Assembly (NCBI GenBank): GCA_964396265.1
Contig: CAYNEM010000003.1
Location: 96,153-160,152, forward strand
DNA length: 64,000 nt
Direction of reading: 5' to 3'
Source: EA-27 sp964396265
Lineage (GTDB): Archaea > Thermoplasmatota > Thermoplasmata > RBG-16-68-12 > EA-27
The notes under the pieces were generated by a model. That model searched no databases. It saw only the letters and a list, made by a program, of their open reading frames with translations, and was not told where the DNA came from. Numbering within the stretch: position 1 is the first letter of the stretch; each line of letters begins with the position of its first letter. Below are positions 50,373 to 59,263 of this stretch, piece by piece. Both the position numbers and the translations under genes were made by a program.

Positions 50373-51308
50373 ATGGCAGAGGCCACTCTGATCGAATCGC
50401 GCGGGGCCCGACGGACCGCACACATTGCGCTTGCGACCGCGAAGCCCGAGGACCTGGAGCCCGCGGTCCATCCCCTAGCCTGGAAGATCCTCGTCGAGCT
50501 CGCTCGGCAGCCGGACTACGCGAATGCCCTCGCCCGACGCCTGCGGATGCACGAGCAGAAGGTCTACTACCACGTGAACCGGCTTCGGAAGGCGGGCCTG
50601 CTGAAGACTCTCTCCGAGGAGCGCGGACGCGGAGCCGTCTCCCGGATCCTGGCGCCTTCCGCGGAGGCGTTCGCACTGGTGCTTCCTGGCGGTGGCGCTC
50701 CTTTCGCCGGTCCGACGCCGCCGAGCGGCCCTCTGCGGGCGTTCCTCGGCGAGTTCGCAAAGGACGGGACGCTCGACTCTTGGATTGTGCTCGGGGCGCC
50801 CACGCCCCATGGCCCGTTCCTGACCGCGGCGCGGGACTCGCCGTACGCCGCGCAGCTCGGCCTCTTCTTGGGCCGGCATTTCGCCGTGCGACGCGGGTTG
50901 GCGGTGAAGTTGGACACCGAGGTGAAGGCAGAGGGCCTCGAGAAGGCGAACCTGATCCTCGTCGGAGGGCCCGTCGCGAACATCGTGTCGCTCGACCTCA
51001 ACCCGGGCCTAGCGGTGTCGTTCGATTGGCGGGAGGTGTGGCGTCTCCGGTCTTCGCGCACGGGGAAGTCGTACGGCGACGAGTCCATCGGGCTTGTCGC
51101 GAAGGTCCCCAACCCATGGAGTGCAGGGAAGTGGATCCTCCTTCTTGCGGGCCTGCACAATCCGGGCACGATCGCAAGTCTCCTCGCGGTGACAGACCAC
51201 GGGGAGTCGCTGTTGAAGGGCTACGAAGGCGGGGAACTCTTCCGCGTAGTCCAGGGCCTAGACCGGGACGGAGATGGTCGGCTGGACGACGTGCAGATCG
51301 TCGAATAG
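50373..51308 (+). CDS. Winged-helix protein fused to an S-layer-C-like domain
   Basis: A 311-residue protein. Residues about 30-95 form an ArsR-like winged helix (HPLAWKILVELARQPDYANA then RLRMHEQKVYYHVNRLRKAG, wing SEERGRGAVSRIL). Residues about 130-300 resemble the C-terminal domain found in archaeal S-layer family proteins, with DSWIVLGAPTPHGPFL, ANLILVGGPVANIVSLDLN, a SYGDESIGLVAKVPNPW region and KWILLLAGLHNPGTIASLLA. The L-V-G-G-P-x-x-N motif is the clearest hallmark. An S-layer-like domain in a cytoplasmic regulator is odd; it may be a ligand sensor. ATG 50373 has AAAGGAG seven to nine nt upstream. It is divergent from glmU-glmS. Confidence 0.82.
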   Translation: MAEATLIESRGARRTAHIALATAKPEDLEPAVHPLAWKILVELARQPDYANALARRLRMHEQKVYYHVNRLRKAGLLKTLSEERGRGAVSRILAPSAEAFALVLPGGGAPFAGPTPPSGPLRAFLGEFAKDGTLDSWIVLGAPTPHGPFLTAARDSPYAAQLGLFLGRHFAVRRGLAVKLDTEVKAEGLEKANLILVGGPVANIVSLDLNPGLAVSFDWREVWRLRSSRTGKSYGDESIGLVAKVPNPWSAGKWILLLAGLHNPGTIASLLAVTDHGESLLKGYEGGELFRVVQGLDRDGDGRLDDVQIVE

Positions 51309-51311
51309 AGG

Positions 51312-52091
51312 CTACGCGACGCTCAGCGTCTCGTACGGAATCTTGTCCTCGGAGCGCGCATTCGCCTCCTCGATTACAGCCACGACCTCGGCGACGCGCT
51401 CCTCCGGGCTAAGGAGTAAGACACAGAGACCGACCTGCGCGGCCTCGACGGCCGCCGAAACGACGGCGAACTCGATCCGGCGATCGATTCCGAGTTTGGC
51501 GGCGAACACCTTTGCGGGCAGGCCCAACGCCGCCACCACATCGGGCTTCACCCTCCGGAGGATGCGACGCCCCACCGTGAGTGCCTTATCGGTCGGCTTG
51601 GCGGGAAGGCGGACGATCGAGACCCGTCCGGGCTCGAGTTTCACCATGCCCTCGAGGTCGCGGACAAGGACGGTCTCCCCCGGGAGCGCCGCCCTGGCGG
51701 CGACGCCCGAGGAAGGCGAGACCTTTCGCCGTGCGACGAGGACGCCTTTCTCCATGAAAAGTCCCAACCGGTCGCCCTCGCTCAACTCCTCGGCGGCGAG
51801 CGCGACCGTTTGGTCGATGATCGCCATCTCGCGCACGGACGACTCCACGAAGTCGCGCAACGCGAGGAATCGCTCTTGGAGGAACTCGACCCCGCGCTTC
51901 GTCGCCCGGTACTCGCCGCCAACGTGGACGACCAAGCCTTCCTTCTCCATCGCCTTGACGTACTCGGAGACGCTCGCGACCGTTAGTTCGAGCCGATCCG
52001 CGAGCTCCTTGAGCCGGGTGACGCGACGCGAGGTGAGTTCGAGGAGCAGCAGGAGCTTGGTGCTCTCGCGCACGTCGCGGAGGAGCCTCAC
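51312..52091 (-). CDS. Archaeal HTH regulator with C-terminal ligand domain
   Basis: A 259-residue protein with an N-terminal winged helix (KLLLLLELTSRRVTRLKELA, LTVASVSEYVKAMEKEGLVV, wing GEYRATKRGVEFLQE). A linker helix follows and then an alpha/beta domain of about 150 residues with GDRLGLFMEKGVLVARRKV, ETVLVRDLEGMVKLEPGRVS and ILRRVKPDVVAALGLPAKVF. This layout belongs to an archaea-specific HTH family (DUF7839-like C-terminus); the ligand is not known. The start is GTG 52091; a weak GGCTTTTG box lies about 27 nt upstream. It is divergent from the PQQ/DUF4430 operon and could regulate it. Confidence 0.8.
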   Translation of the reverse strand: MRLLRDVRESTKLLLLLELTSRRVTRLKELADRLELTVASVSEYVKAMEKEGLVVHVGGEYRATKRGVEFLQERFLALRDFVESSVREMAIIDQTVALAAEELSEGDRLGLFMEKGVLVARRKVSPSSGVAARAALPGETVLVRDLEGMVKLEPGRVSIVRLPAKPTDKALTVGRRILRRVKPDVVAALGLPAKVFAAKLGIDRRIEFAVVSAAVEAAQVGLCVLLLSPEERVAEVVAVIEEANARSEDKIPYETLSVA

Positions 52092-52133
52092 GGACCCGCA
52101 TCTTCCTCGCCGCCAAAAGCCTTCCGCGATAGG

Positions 52134-52141
52134 CTTATATG
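52134..52141 (+). promoter_or_regulatory. TATA box of the PQQ/DUF4430/ECF operon
   Basis: CTTATATG, about 53 nt before ATG 52191, which leaves a leader of about 25 nt. It is the only strong TATA-like octamer in this divergent region. Confidence 0.5.
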
Positions 52142-52190
52142 CGACTCAAGCATTCCGAACTTTTGTTAAGCCTGCTTGAATGGTGGCTGC

Positions 52191-53876
52191 ATGAAGGGGT
52201 CGGTCGCGGTCGGGGCGCTCCTGATTCTGGCGGCGGCGCTCGCGAGCCCCCCCGCGTTCGCGCAGGAACATGGCGGCCTCGTCCTCTTCGACTTCGGAGA
52301 CGGCACGTACGAGTGGGCGCAGGTCATGACGATCCTCGACAACCGCACCGCGATCCGGGCGACGGAACTCGCGAGCGCATCGCTCGGCTTCGCACCCTTG
52401 GAGGTGACGTGGTACGATTCCACTTTCTGCGTCCGGAGGCCATGTGCCCTCGTAGACGACATCGACGACCGGAACCCGACCTGGCCGGCTTGGTGGCACT
52501 TCTATGTCTGGAACGCGACCGCGAGCGCCTGGGAGGTCTCTGCACTCGGCCCCTCGGACGTCGACGTCACGGATGGGGCGATCGCGTGGTACCTGGCGGT
52601 GGACGACCCGGACACGTTCGCATCGCCGCTCCCGGTCCCGACCCCGGACTTCCCCCGCGTATGGACGTCGTTCCGCGGCGACCTCCGGAACCGCGGTGCC
52701 GCCCAAGGGGAGATCCCCGGGACCAACGCGGTTCTCTGGGACCACGACGTCGGCGTCCTTGAGATCGACACGACGCCCGTCGTCGCTTACGGCCGGGTGT
52801 TCGTCGGCACGCGGAACGGGCTGTTCGCCCTCGACGCAGAATCAGGCCGCCAGGTCTGGCGGAATCCGACGGTCCGCACGTTGCTCTCGACTCCGGTGGT
52901 ATACGACGGGAAGCTCATCGTGGGCGGCACGGACGGTCGGCTGCACGCGGTCGACGCGGCCCGCGGCGACATCGTATGGAGCATCGTCCTCGAGACCGGC
53001 GCGCTGTCTACGGGCATCGCCTCCTCGCCCGCGATCCACGAGGGACGGGCGTACGTCGGCGTGTTCAACGAGGATCCCGGCGGTCCGGGTGCGATCGTGG
53101 CGGTGGACCTGAACAACTGGACCGTCGCGTGGCGGTACGAGACCTCGAGCGTCCACATGTCGCAGCCAGCAATCGCCGACGGCATCCTGTACGTGGGCCT
53201 CATGGGAATCTACGACGGAACCGTTGCGTACGCCCCGCCGTACGGTGTCCTGGCGCTCCATCTCGACGGCACCCTTGCGTGGTCTCACGCGACGAACGGC
53301 GAGGTCGCGAGCAGTCCGGTCGTCTCCGGGGGGCGCGCGTTCGTCACCTCCAAGGACGGCAACCTGTACGCCTTCGACGCATCCGGCGAGCTGTGGCGCC
53401 GCCCGATCGGCCCCAGCACGAGCAGCCCGGCCCTCGTGGGCGATCGACTGTTCGTGGGCGCCGGCGCGCTCGACGGCACCGGTCGCCTGTACGCGTTCGC
53501 GCTCAACGGCACGCAACTGTGGGAGGCGACCGTGGGTGGGGCCGTTCAAGCATCCGTGGTGTCGGACGGGAGCCTGGTCTGCGCGGCGACGAACGTCCCC
53601 CGGGGCCAACATGTGTGCGTCGACGCCGACGACGGATCCCTGGTCTGGTCCCACACGCCCTCGCCGAACCAGTACATCCTCGGCTCTCCCGTCGTCGTCG
53701 GGAACACGATGTACGCGGTCTCGGACAACGGGCACGTCTACGCCTTCCGGGAGTCGGCCCGCGGGAGCGCGGTCGTGGACGTCGTGCTGACCGCCGTCGT
53801 GTTGATCGCGATCCTCTTCGTACTGATCGTGTCCGTAGCGCTGTACCGGTGGCGGCGAGGTCGAGGCCGTGCGTGA
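52191..53876 (+). CDS. Exported DUF4430-like plus PQQ-type beta-propeller protein, membrane anchored
   Basis: A 561-residue protein. The signal peptide is residues 1-25 (GALLILAAALASPPAFA). Residues about 28-145 resemble DUF4430/transcobalamin-like domains, with AWWHFYVWNATASAWEVSAL and TDGAIAWYLA. Residues about 165-520 form a PQQ-type propeller with repeated blades (VFVGTRNGLFALDAESGRQV, IVGGTDGRLHAVDAARGDIV, LYAFDASGELWRR, MYAVSDNGHVYAF). A C-terminal helix (VLTAVVLIAILFVLIVSVAL) ends in an Arg-rich tail. TTG 52176 is the first start in frame, but ATG 52191 fits the signal peptide. The following DUF4430 gene overlaps its stop. Capture of a cofactor outside the cell is the likely role. Confidence 0.85.
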   Translation: MKGSVAVGALLILAAALASPPAFAQEHGGLVLFDFGDGTYEWAQVMTILDNRTAIRATELASASLGFAPLEVTWYDSTFCVRRPCALVDDIDDRNPTWPAWWHFYVWNATASAWEVSALGPSDVDVTDGAIAWYLAVDDPDTFASPLPVPTPDFPRVWTSFRGDLRNRGAAQGEIPGTNAVLWDHDVGVLEIDTTPVVAYGRVFVGTRNGLFALDAESGRQVWRNPTVRTLLSTPVVYDGKLIVGGTDGRLHAVDAARGDIVWSIVLETGALSTGIASSPAIHEGRAYVGVFNEDPGGPGAIVAVDLNNWTVAWRYETSSVHMSQPAIADGILYVGLMGIYDGTVAYAPPYGVLALHLDGTLAWSHATNGEVASSPVVSGGRAFVTSKDGNLYAFDASGELWRRPIGPSTSSPALVGDRLFVGAGALDGTGRLYAFALNGTQLWEATVGGAVQASVVSDGSLVCAATNVPRGQHVCVDADDGSLVWSHTPSPNQYILGSPVVVGNTMYAVSDNGHVYAFRESARGSAVVDVVLTAVVLIAILFVLIVSVALYRWRRGRGRA

Positions 53877-54309
53877 GCGGTGGCAGGCCCTCGCCTTCAT
53901 CGTCGCCTGGATCGTCAGCCTCGCTGCGGTCTGGACCGCCGCCAGCGCCATGATCCCCCGCCCACCGGCCGTCGGCGACCCCGTGGAGGCGAACCTGGTC
54001 GTCCGGGGTCCGGAGGGGACGATCGCGTATCACGCGGAGACGCGGAACGCGACGGTGTTCGGCCTCCTGCTCGAGGCGAGCGTCGTCCGGGACTTCTCGC
54101 TCACGTGGGTCGACTGGCAGTGGCCGTACGAGGACGTGTTCGTGACCTCGATCGCGGGCATATGGAACGACCATGGAGCGAACCGATGGTGGTTGTACTG
54201 CCTGAACGGTCGGTACGCCGACCTCGGCGCCCGTCATCAGGCGCTTCGAGCCGGCGACATGGTCTTGTGGATATACGCGGCGCAGGAGGGGGATGCGATT
54301 TGCGCCTGA
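53869..54309 (+). CDS. Membrane-anchored DUF4430 (transcobalamin-like) protein
   Basis: A 146-residue protein with one N-terminal membrane helix (ALAFIVAWIVSLAAVWTAA) and a DUF4430 domain: LVVRGPEGTIAYHAETRNAT, VFGLLLEASVVRDFSL, NRWWLYCLNGRYADLGA and LRAGDMVLWIYAAQ. The W-W-x-Y-x-x-N-G with later L-x-x-G-D-x-V-x-W pattern is the family signature, related to the C-terminal domain of transcobalamin. GTG 53869 overlaps the previous stop; its own stop is overlapped by the next gene. It most likely binds a vitamin-like ligand and hands it to the membrane protein encoded next. Confidence 0.85.
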   Translation: MRERWQALAFIVAWIVSLAAVWTAASAMIPRPPAVGDPVEANLVVRGPEGTIAYHAETRNATVFGLLLEASVVRDFSLTWVDWQWPYEDVFVTSIAGIWNDHGANRWWLYCLNGRYADLGARHQALRAGDMVLWIYAAQEGDAICA

Positions 54310-54911
54310 CGTTGCGACGGATTCCCAAACCCGTGTTCGCGGCGATCCTGATTGTGACCGGCATCGTGGGTCGCCTTGCGCTCGCCCGCTCCGCGAACAT
54401 CGAGCCCGTCCTCGTCCTCTCCATGCTCGCGGGGGCCACGCTCGGCCGGCACTACGTGATCCTCGTCCCCGTGGCGATCCTGGCCGTGACCGACCCGTTG
54501 ATCTACACGTTCGTGTACCGGAGCACTTACTCGCCCGTATCCATCCTGGGCCTCGGCCTGTTCATGTATTCGGGCTTCGTTTTCGTGGCGGCAGTCGGGG
54601 GCTTCGTGATGCGCCGCCGCCTGGTCTGGCGGACGAAGACCGTCGCGATCTTCACCGCGATCTCCGTCCCCCTCACGGTCGCCTACGACGTGTGGACGGC
54701 CTTCGGCGACTGGTTGTTCCTCGCCTCGGGCTTCGGCCGCACGCTGCAGGAGGTCTTCGTGATGCAGGTCCCCTTCACGCTCATCCACATCCTGAGCAGC
54801 CTCCTCTTCGCTCCGATCCTGGGGACGACCTTCCTCGCGATGCACCTGCACGGGTTTCCCCTTATGAGAACCGAACCCTCGGGGGCGCCCGGCCAGTCGC
54901 CCGACGAATAA
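54300..54911 (+). CDS. ECF-type transporter S component (DUF6580-like)
   Basis: A 203-residue membrane protein with about six helices. The N-terminal part has GIVGRLALARSANIEPVLVL and SMLAGATLGRHYVILVPVAI, then LAVTDPLIYTF: an early R near N-x-x-P-V, a G-x-x-x-G-R, and a helix ending in a conserved D are typical for S components of the ECF class. These bind a vitamin in the membrane and are energised by a shared EcfAT module, which is not in this window. The start is TTG 54300 with GGAGG upstream, overlapping the DUF4430 stop. The substrate is unknown; the transcobalamin-like neighbours make a corrinoid a fair guess. Confidence 0.75.
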   Translation: MRLTLRRIPKPVFAAILIVTGIVGRLALARSANIEPVLVLSMLAGATLGRHYVILVPVAILAVTDPLIYTFVYRSTYSPVSILGLGLFMYSGFVFVAAVGGFVMRRRLVWRTKTVAIFTAISVPLTVAYDVWTAFGDWLFLASGFGRTLQEVFVMQVPFTLIHILSSLLFAPILGTTFLAMHLHGFPLMRTEPSGAPGQSPDE

Positions 54912-54912
54912 A

Positions 54913-57900
54913 TCAAAGGAGGTTCTGGAGCTCCGAACGGAGCTTGTCGAGCTCCACCTTCCTCGCGTCGAGGTCCTTCTCGCGCTTCTCGAGCTGCGTC
55001 TCCTTCCGCTCGAGCGTGTGCTGCAGGGTCTCCAGGGTCTCCGCGGTCCGACGGACCTCCGACTCGATGTCCTTCGCGGCGCGTTCCTTCTCGCGCACCC
55101 CCGCGATCATCTCCCGGAGCTTCGCTTCCTCGTCCTTGAGCGCCTTCTTCTCGCGCTCGAGCATCCGGACGACGAGCTGCTCGACTCGCTCCTCCTTGTC
55201 TGCGGTCTTCTTCGCATCCGTCTCGACCTGCTTCCACACCGCAGACAGCTCCCGACGCTCCCGTACGATCTGCTCCGAGGCGCCCTCCAGCTCCTGCTCG
55301 CGCTTCGCGAGGCGCTGCTCCAACGCGAGCAGCTCCTCCGCGCGGACGCCCAGGTCGCGTTCCTCCTTTTCCAACGCGCCTCGCTCCTTGAGCATCCCCT
55401 GCACCTCCAAGCGCTCCGCCGCGAGCAGCTTCTTCTCCTCGTCGATGCGCTCGAGTGTCTCCCGGTGTCTCGCCTCGACCTCCTTCTCCCCGTGGCGCAG
55501 GAGGCTGAGGGCCTTCTCCTTCGTCTCCATGAGCTCCTTGCGCTCCTTCTCGATCCGCTCGCGGTCCGCTGCCAGTCGAAGCACACCGTCTTCCGTCTGC
55601 CTCGCGCGCTTCGCCGCCTCGTCGCGGAGCCGCTCCGCCTCGTCCATGGCGCGCTCCGCGCTCTTCACCTTCGCGGGGATCTCCTTCTGGAGGGCCTCGA
55701 GGGCCGTCTTCTCCTTCGCGATCGTCACCAGCTTCGAGTCCAGGTCCTTCTCACGCTTCTCAAATTGGATCTGTTGGAGCCGCAGGCCGTCCGCGCGCTT
55801 CGCGAGCTCGCGCGTCTGGCGCACAGCCTCCTCGGCCTCCTTCGCCGAATCCGCCCGGGAGGCTTCGGCCTTCTTCTCCGCGTCGAGGGTGCGCGTCTCC
55901 CGCTTCTCCGCCTCGCGCATCTTCGCGTCGGCCTCTCTCTGCATGGACCGCAGATTGTCCTGGGCGGTCTCGATTGAATGGGAAAGGTTCGTCATCCTCT
56001 TCTCCGAAACCTCTAGATCCCGGGACTTCTTCCCGACGTCCGAGAAGGCCTCGTCCACGCTGCTCCGCTCCTCCTCGAGCTTGCGCTGCCGTTCGAGGCC
56101 GGCCTTCTCGCGCTTCGCGAGGTCCGTGCTCTGGTCCGCGATGGTGGCGGAGCGCTTTCTGAGGTCCTCGTCCCACGCTTTGAGATCCGCTTGGGAGGTC
56201 TCTAGGGAGTTCTTCCCCGCGGCGATCGACTTCGCCTGCTCGCTCAGCTTCTCGGACGTAGCGGCGAGCTCCTGCTCCCGCGCCGCCAGCTCTGTCTCTT
56301 TCGATTCGAGCTCCCGTTGCCGCTCCTTGAGCTCCCGTCCCCGCGCCTCCATGGCGCCTAGGATGTCCGTGGCCATGTTCTTCGTCTTCTCCGCGAGTTC
56401 CTCGCGCTTCCGGAGTTCGCCCTCCCGTACCACGATGCGCTCCTGGATCTCCCGGGCGCGGGCCTCGAGGGACTCGACCTCCCTGCTTCTGGCGGAGACG
56501 GTCTCGTCCAGCGCCTCGAGCTCCGACCGTTGCGCAGCGAACGTCTTCAGCTCCTCCTCGCGGGCGTCCTTCGCTTCTTTGAGTTTCAATCGCTGGTCAT
56601 CGACTTCTCGGGCGCGCGTCTCCAGGGCCGCCTCGCGCTTCCCGACGGTCTCCTCGCGCTTCCCCACCGCTGACTCCCGCCGGTCGATCTTCACTTGCGC
56701 TTCGGCGTGCTCCTTCCGATGCTTCTCGACCTCGCGTCCCTCCGCCTCGAGGGCAAGCTCGCGCTTCTCGATCTTCTCGAGCCGCGCGGCGACCTCCGCA
56801 ACGGTCCGGTCCATGGCCGCCCGGTCCTTCTGGGCCGCCTTCTCGCGATCGTCGAGTGCGTGGTCGCGCTTCGCGAGGGCCTGTTCTTCCTCCGCGAGCT
56901 TTGCGGTGCCTGTCTGGATGCTCGTCTCGCTCTCCCACATTGTGCGAATCCGGGACTCGAGTTTCGTTTCCCGGTCGGTGACCTCCGCCTCGCGTTCCTT
57001 CATCCCGCGGGCGAGGTCTTGGGCCTCGCTCTCTGCCGCCTCTCCCGCCTTTTGGACCTTGACTACCTCGGCCTCGCGGTGTTTGACCTCGCGCTCCTGC
57101 TCGGCCACGCGCTTCTCGCGAGCCTCCGTGGCCTTACGGAGCTTCGCCAATTCGGCCTCCAGTCGCTCGATCTCGCTCTGGTGCGCCACCATGGACTTCA
57201 GCGCGGACTCCCCGTCCTTGGCGCTCTCGTCCGCGAGCTTCCGGAACTTCGTCAACTCGCCATCGAGCCGCTCGATCTCGCGNNNNNNNNNNNNNNNNNN
57301 NNNNNNNNNNNNNNNNNNNNNNNNNNNNNNNNNNNNNNNNNNNNNNNNNNNNNNNNNNNNNNNNNNNNNNNNNNNNNNNNNNCGTCCGCGAGCTTCCGGA
57401 ACTTCGTCAACTCGCCATCGAGCCGCTCGATCTCGCGCTCGCGGTCAAGGACGGCCTTCTGCGCGGATGCAACCTCGTTGTCTCGCTCTTCGAGGACCAT
57501 CCTGGCCTGCGCGAGGTCCGCCTTGAGCCCTTCAATCTCGCCCTGTCGGAGGTCGACCGCCTGCCGCGCGGACTGCCCTTCCTTCGCAATCTCGTCGGCC
57601 GCCTCCCTGAATGCCGTGATCTCGGCCTCGAGCCTCTTGATCTCGACATCCCTCCCCAGGGTCGTCTTTCGCGCGGACTCCCTCTCTTCCGTGCGTGACT
57701 CGAGGGCCTTCTTCAGCTTCTTGACCTCGCCGTCGAGCCGTTCGACTTCGTTCTCGCGGGCCTCGACCGTCTTGAGCGCGGACTCCCCGTCCTTCGCATT
57801 GTTGGCGGCGACCTTCCTGAGATCCTCGACCTCGGCCTCGAGCCGTTCGACGTCTTTGTCACGAGCATCGATCGTCCGGAGCGCGGAAGCCCCCTCCTTC

Positions 57901-59258
57901 GCGCGTTCGTCGCCGACCCTCCTGAGGTCGTTGACCTCCGCCTCGAGCCGTTCGACGTCTTTGTCACGAGCATCGACCGTCTTGAGCGCGGAAGCGCCCT
58001 CCCTCGCGCGTTCGTCGCCGACCCTCCTGAGGTCGTTGACCTCGGCCTCGAGCCGTTCGACGTCTTTGTCACGAGCATCGACCGTCTTGAGCGCGGAAGC
58101 GCCCTCCCTCGCGCGTTCGTCGCCGACCCTCCTGAGGTCGTTGACCTCGGCCTCGAGCCGTTCGACGTCTTTGTCACGAGCATCGATCGTCCGGAGCGCG
58201 GAAGCTCCCTCCTTCGCGCGTTCGTCGGCGAGCCTTCGGACTTCCGCGACCTCGTCCCGGAGCCCCTTGACCTCGCCTTCCCGGTCGGCGACGGCCTTCC
58301 TGGAAGCCTCGACTTCTCTGGATCGGTCGTCCGCGAGCGTCATGAGCCTTGCGAATTCGCCCTCGAGTCTCTGGAGGTCCTTCTCGCGGGCCTCCACGTT
58401 CTTTAGCGCGGATGCCTCTTCCTTCGCGCGCTCGTCGACGAGCTTCCTCAGATCTTCGACCTCGGCCCGGAGCCGCGCGATCTCGCCCTCTCGCTCCGAG
58501 ACCGTCCTCAAGGCGGTCTCCCCGCCTTTCGTGGTCTCGTCGGCGACCTTCCGGAGCTCCTCGACGTCGACCGCCAGACGCGCAAGCTCCTTCTCGCGAG
58601 CCTCCAGGGTCCGGTGTGCGGACTCCGCATCGCGCGCATGACCGTCCGCGACCCCGCGGAGCTTCGCGTGTTCCATGATCATCTGTTGAATCTCGGTGCG
58701 CGAGTCCTCGAGGCGACGAAGGGCCTGAGACATCTCTTGGTCGGACTTCTGGGTGGTCCCTTTGAGGTCGCGATCGCGGGACTCGATCGCCTGCCGCGCG
58801 CTGACCATGCCGGTCTTAGCGGCGTTGAGCTCCCCTTCAAGGCGAAGGATCTCCCCTTCCCTCGTCGCGACGATCCCCTTGGCAGCCGTCAGTTCCCGAT
58901 CCGCTGCTGCGATGCGCTGCTCGTCTTCGGCGTGCACCCCTTTGGCAGCGTGTTCCCGGGCGAGGCTCCCCCGCAGGTCCTCGAGCTCATTGTCACGATC
59001 CGCGAGCGAGCGACGGGTGTTCTCGAGCTCGACGGTGAGCCTCTGCGTCGCCTGCCTCAGGGCCTCCTGAGCCATCGTCCCAGCCTGCTCGCGCTCTGGA
59101 GCCGTGGCATCGGCCGGTCCCGGCTCGTATTGAAGGGTGCCCGTTTCAAGGGACCCCGTGGATACCTCCTTGGCGGGCCCGTCCTCGGAATGCGCCTTCT
59201 GCTCCGCGACAGCGTCGCCCTCCTCGAGCGCTTTTCGGGCCTTGTCACGGAGACCCAT
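54913..59258 (-). CDS. Giant coiled-coil protein with 35-residue repeats (split by an assembly gap)
   Basis: One gene interrupted by 100 N at 57283-57382. Both sides read in phase if the 55-bp sequence present at each edge (57228-57282 and 57383-57437) is counted once; the product is then 1396 residues. From about residue 65 to the end it is almost pure heptad coiled coil rich in E, K, R and A, with no globular or ATPase motif, so it is not an SMC or Rad50. The N-terminus (MGLRDKARKALEEGDAVAEQ) has no signal peptide. The middle holds four or more near-identical 35-residue units with core ARDKDVERLEAEV. ATG 59258 is 5 nt from the upstream stop. A cytoskeletal or scaffolding role is inferred from structure only. 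Confidence 0.85.
57283..57382. other. Assembly gap (100 N) with overlapping flanks
   Basis: The 55 bases before the N run equal the 55 bases after it. Merging them keeps the coiled-coil frame (offset of 155 nt between the copies equals the frame difference). The gap is therefore most likely a scaffolding artefact, not missing sequence, although a collapsed repeat cannot be excluded. Confidence 0.85.
57846..58265 (-). repeat. 105-bp tandem repeats in the coiled-coil gene
   Basis: The motif TTCGACGTCTTTGTCACGAG (plus strand) occurs at 57846, 57951, 58056 and 58161, exactly 105 bp apart. The units are nearly identical, and encode 35 residues (five heptads). Degenerate versions continue on both sides. 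Confidence 0.9.
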
Positions 59259-59263
59259 GCGAC

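Noticed and set aside
54293..57526. Long plus-strand open frame rich in Ser/Arg opposite the coiled-coil gene
   Set aside because: Antisense of Glu/Lys/Arg heptads gives Ser/Phe/Arg; no folded domain. The minus strand shows consistent heptads and starts.
57846..58265. 105-bp tandem repeats considered as CRISPR or satellite DNA
   Set aside because: No unique spacers; the units are in-frame heptad repeats inside a coding sequence.
54913..59258. SMC/Rad50-type ATPase
   Set aside because: No Walker A, Walker B or signature motif at either end; only coiled coil is visible.
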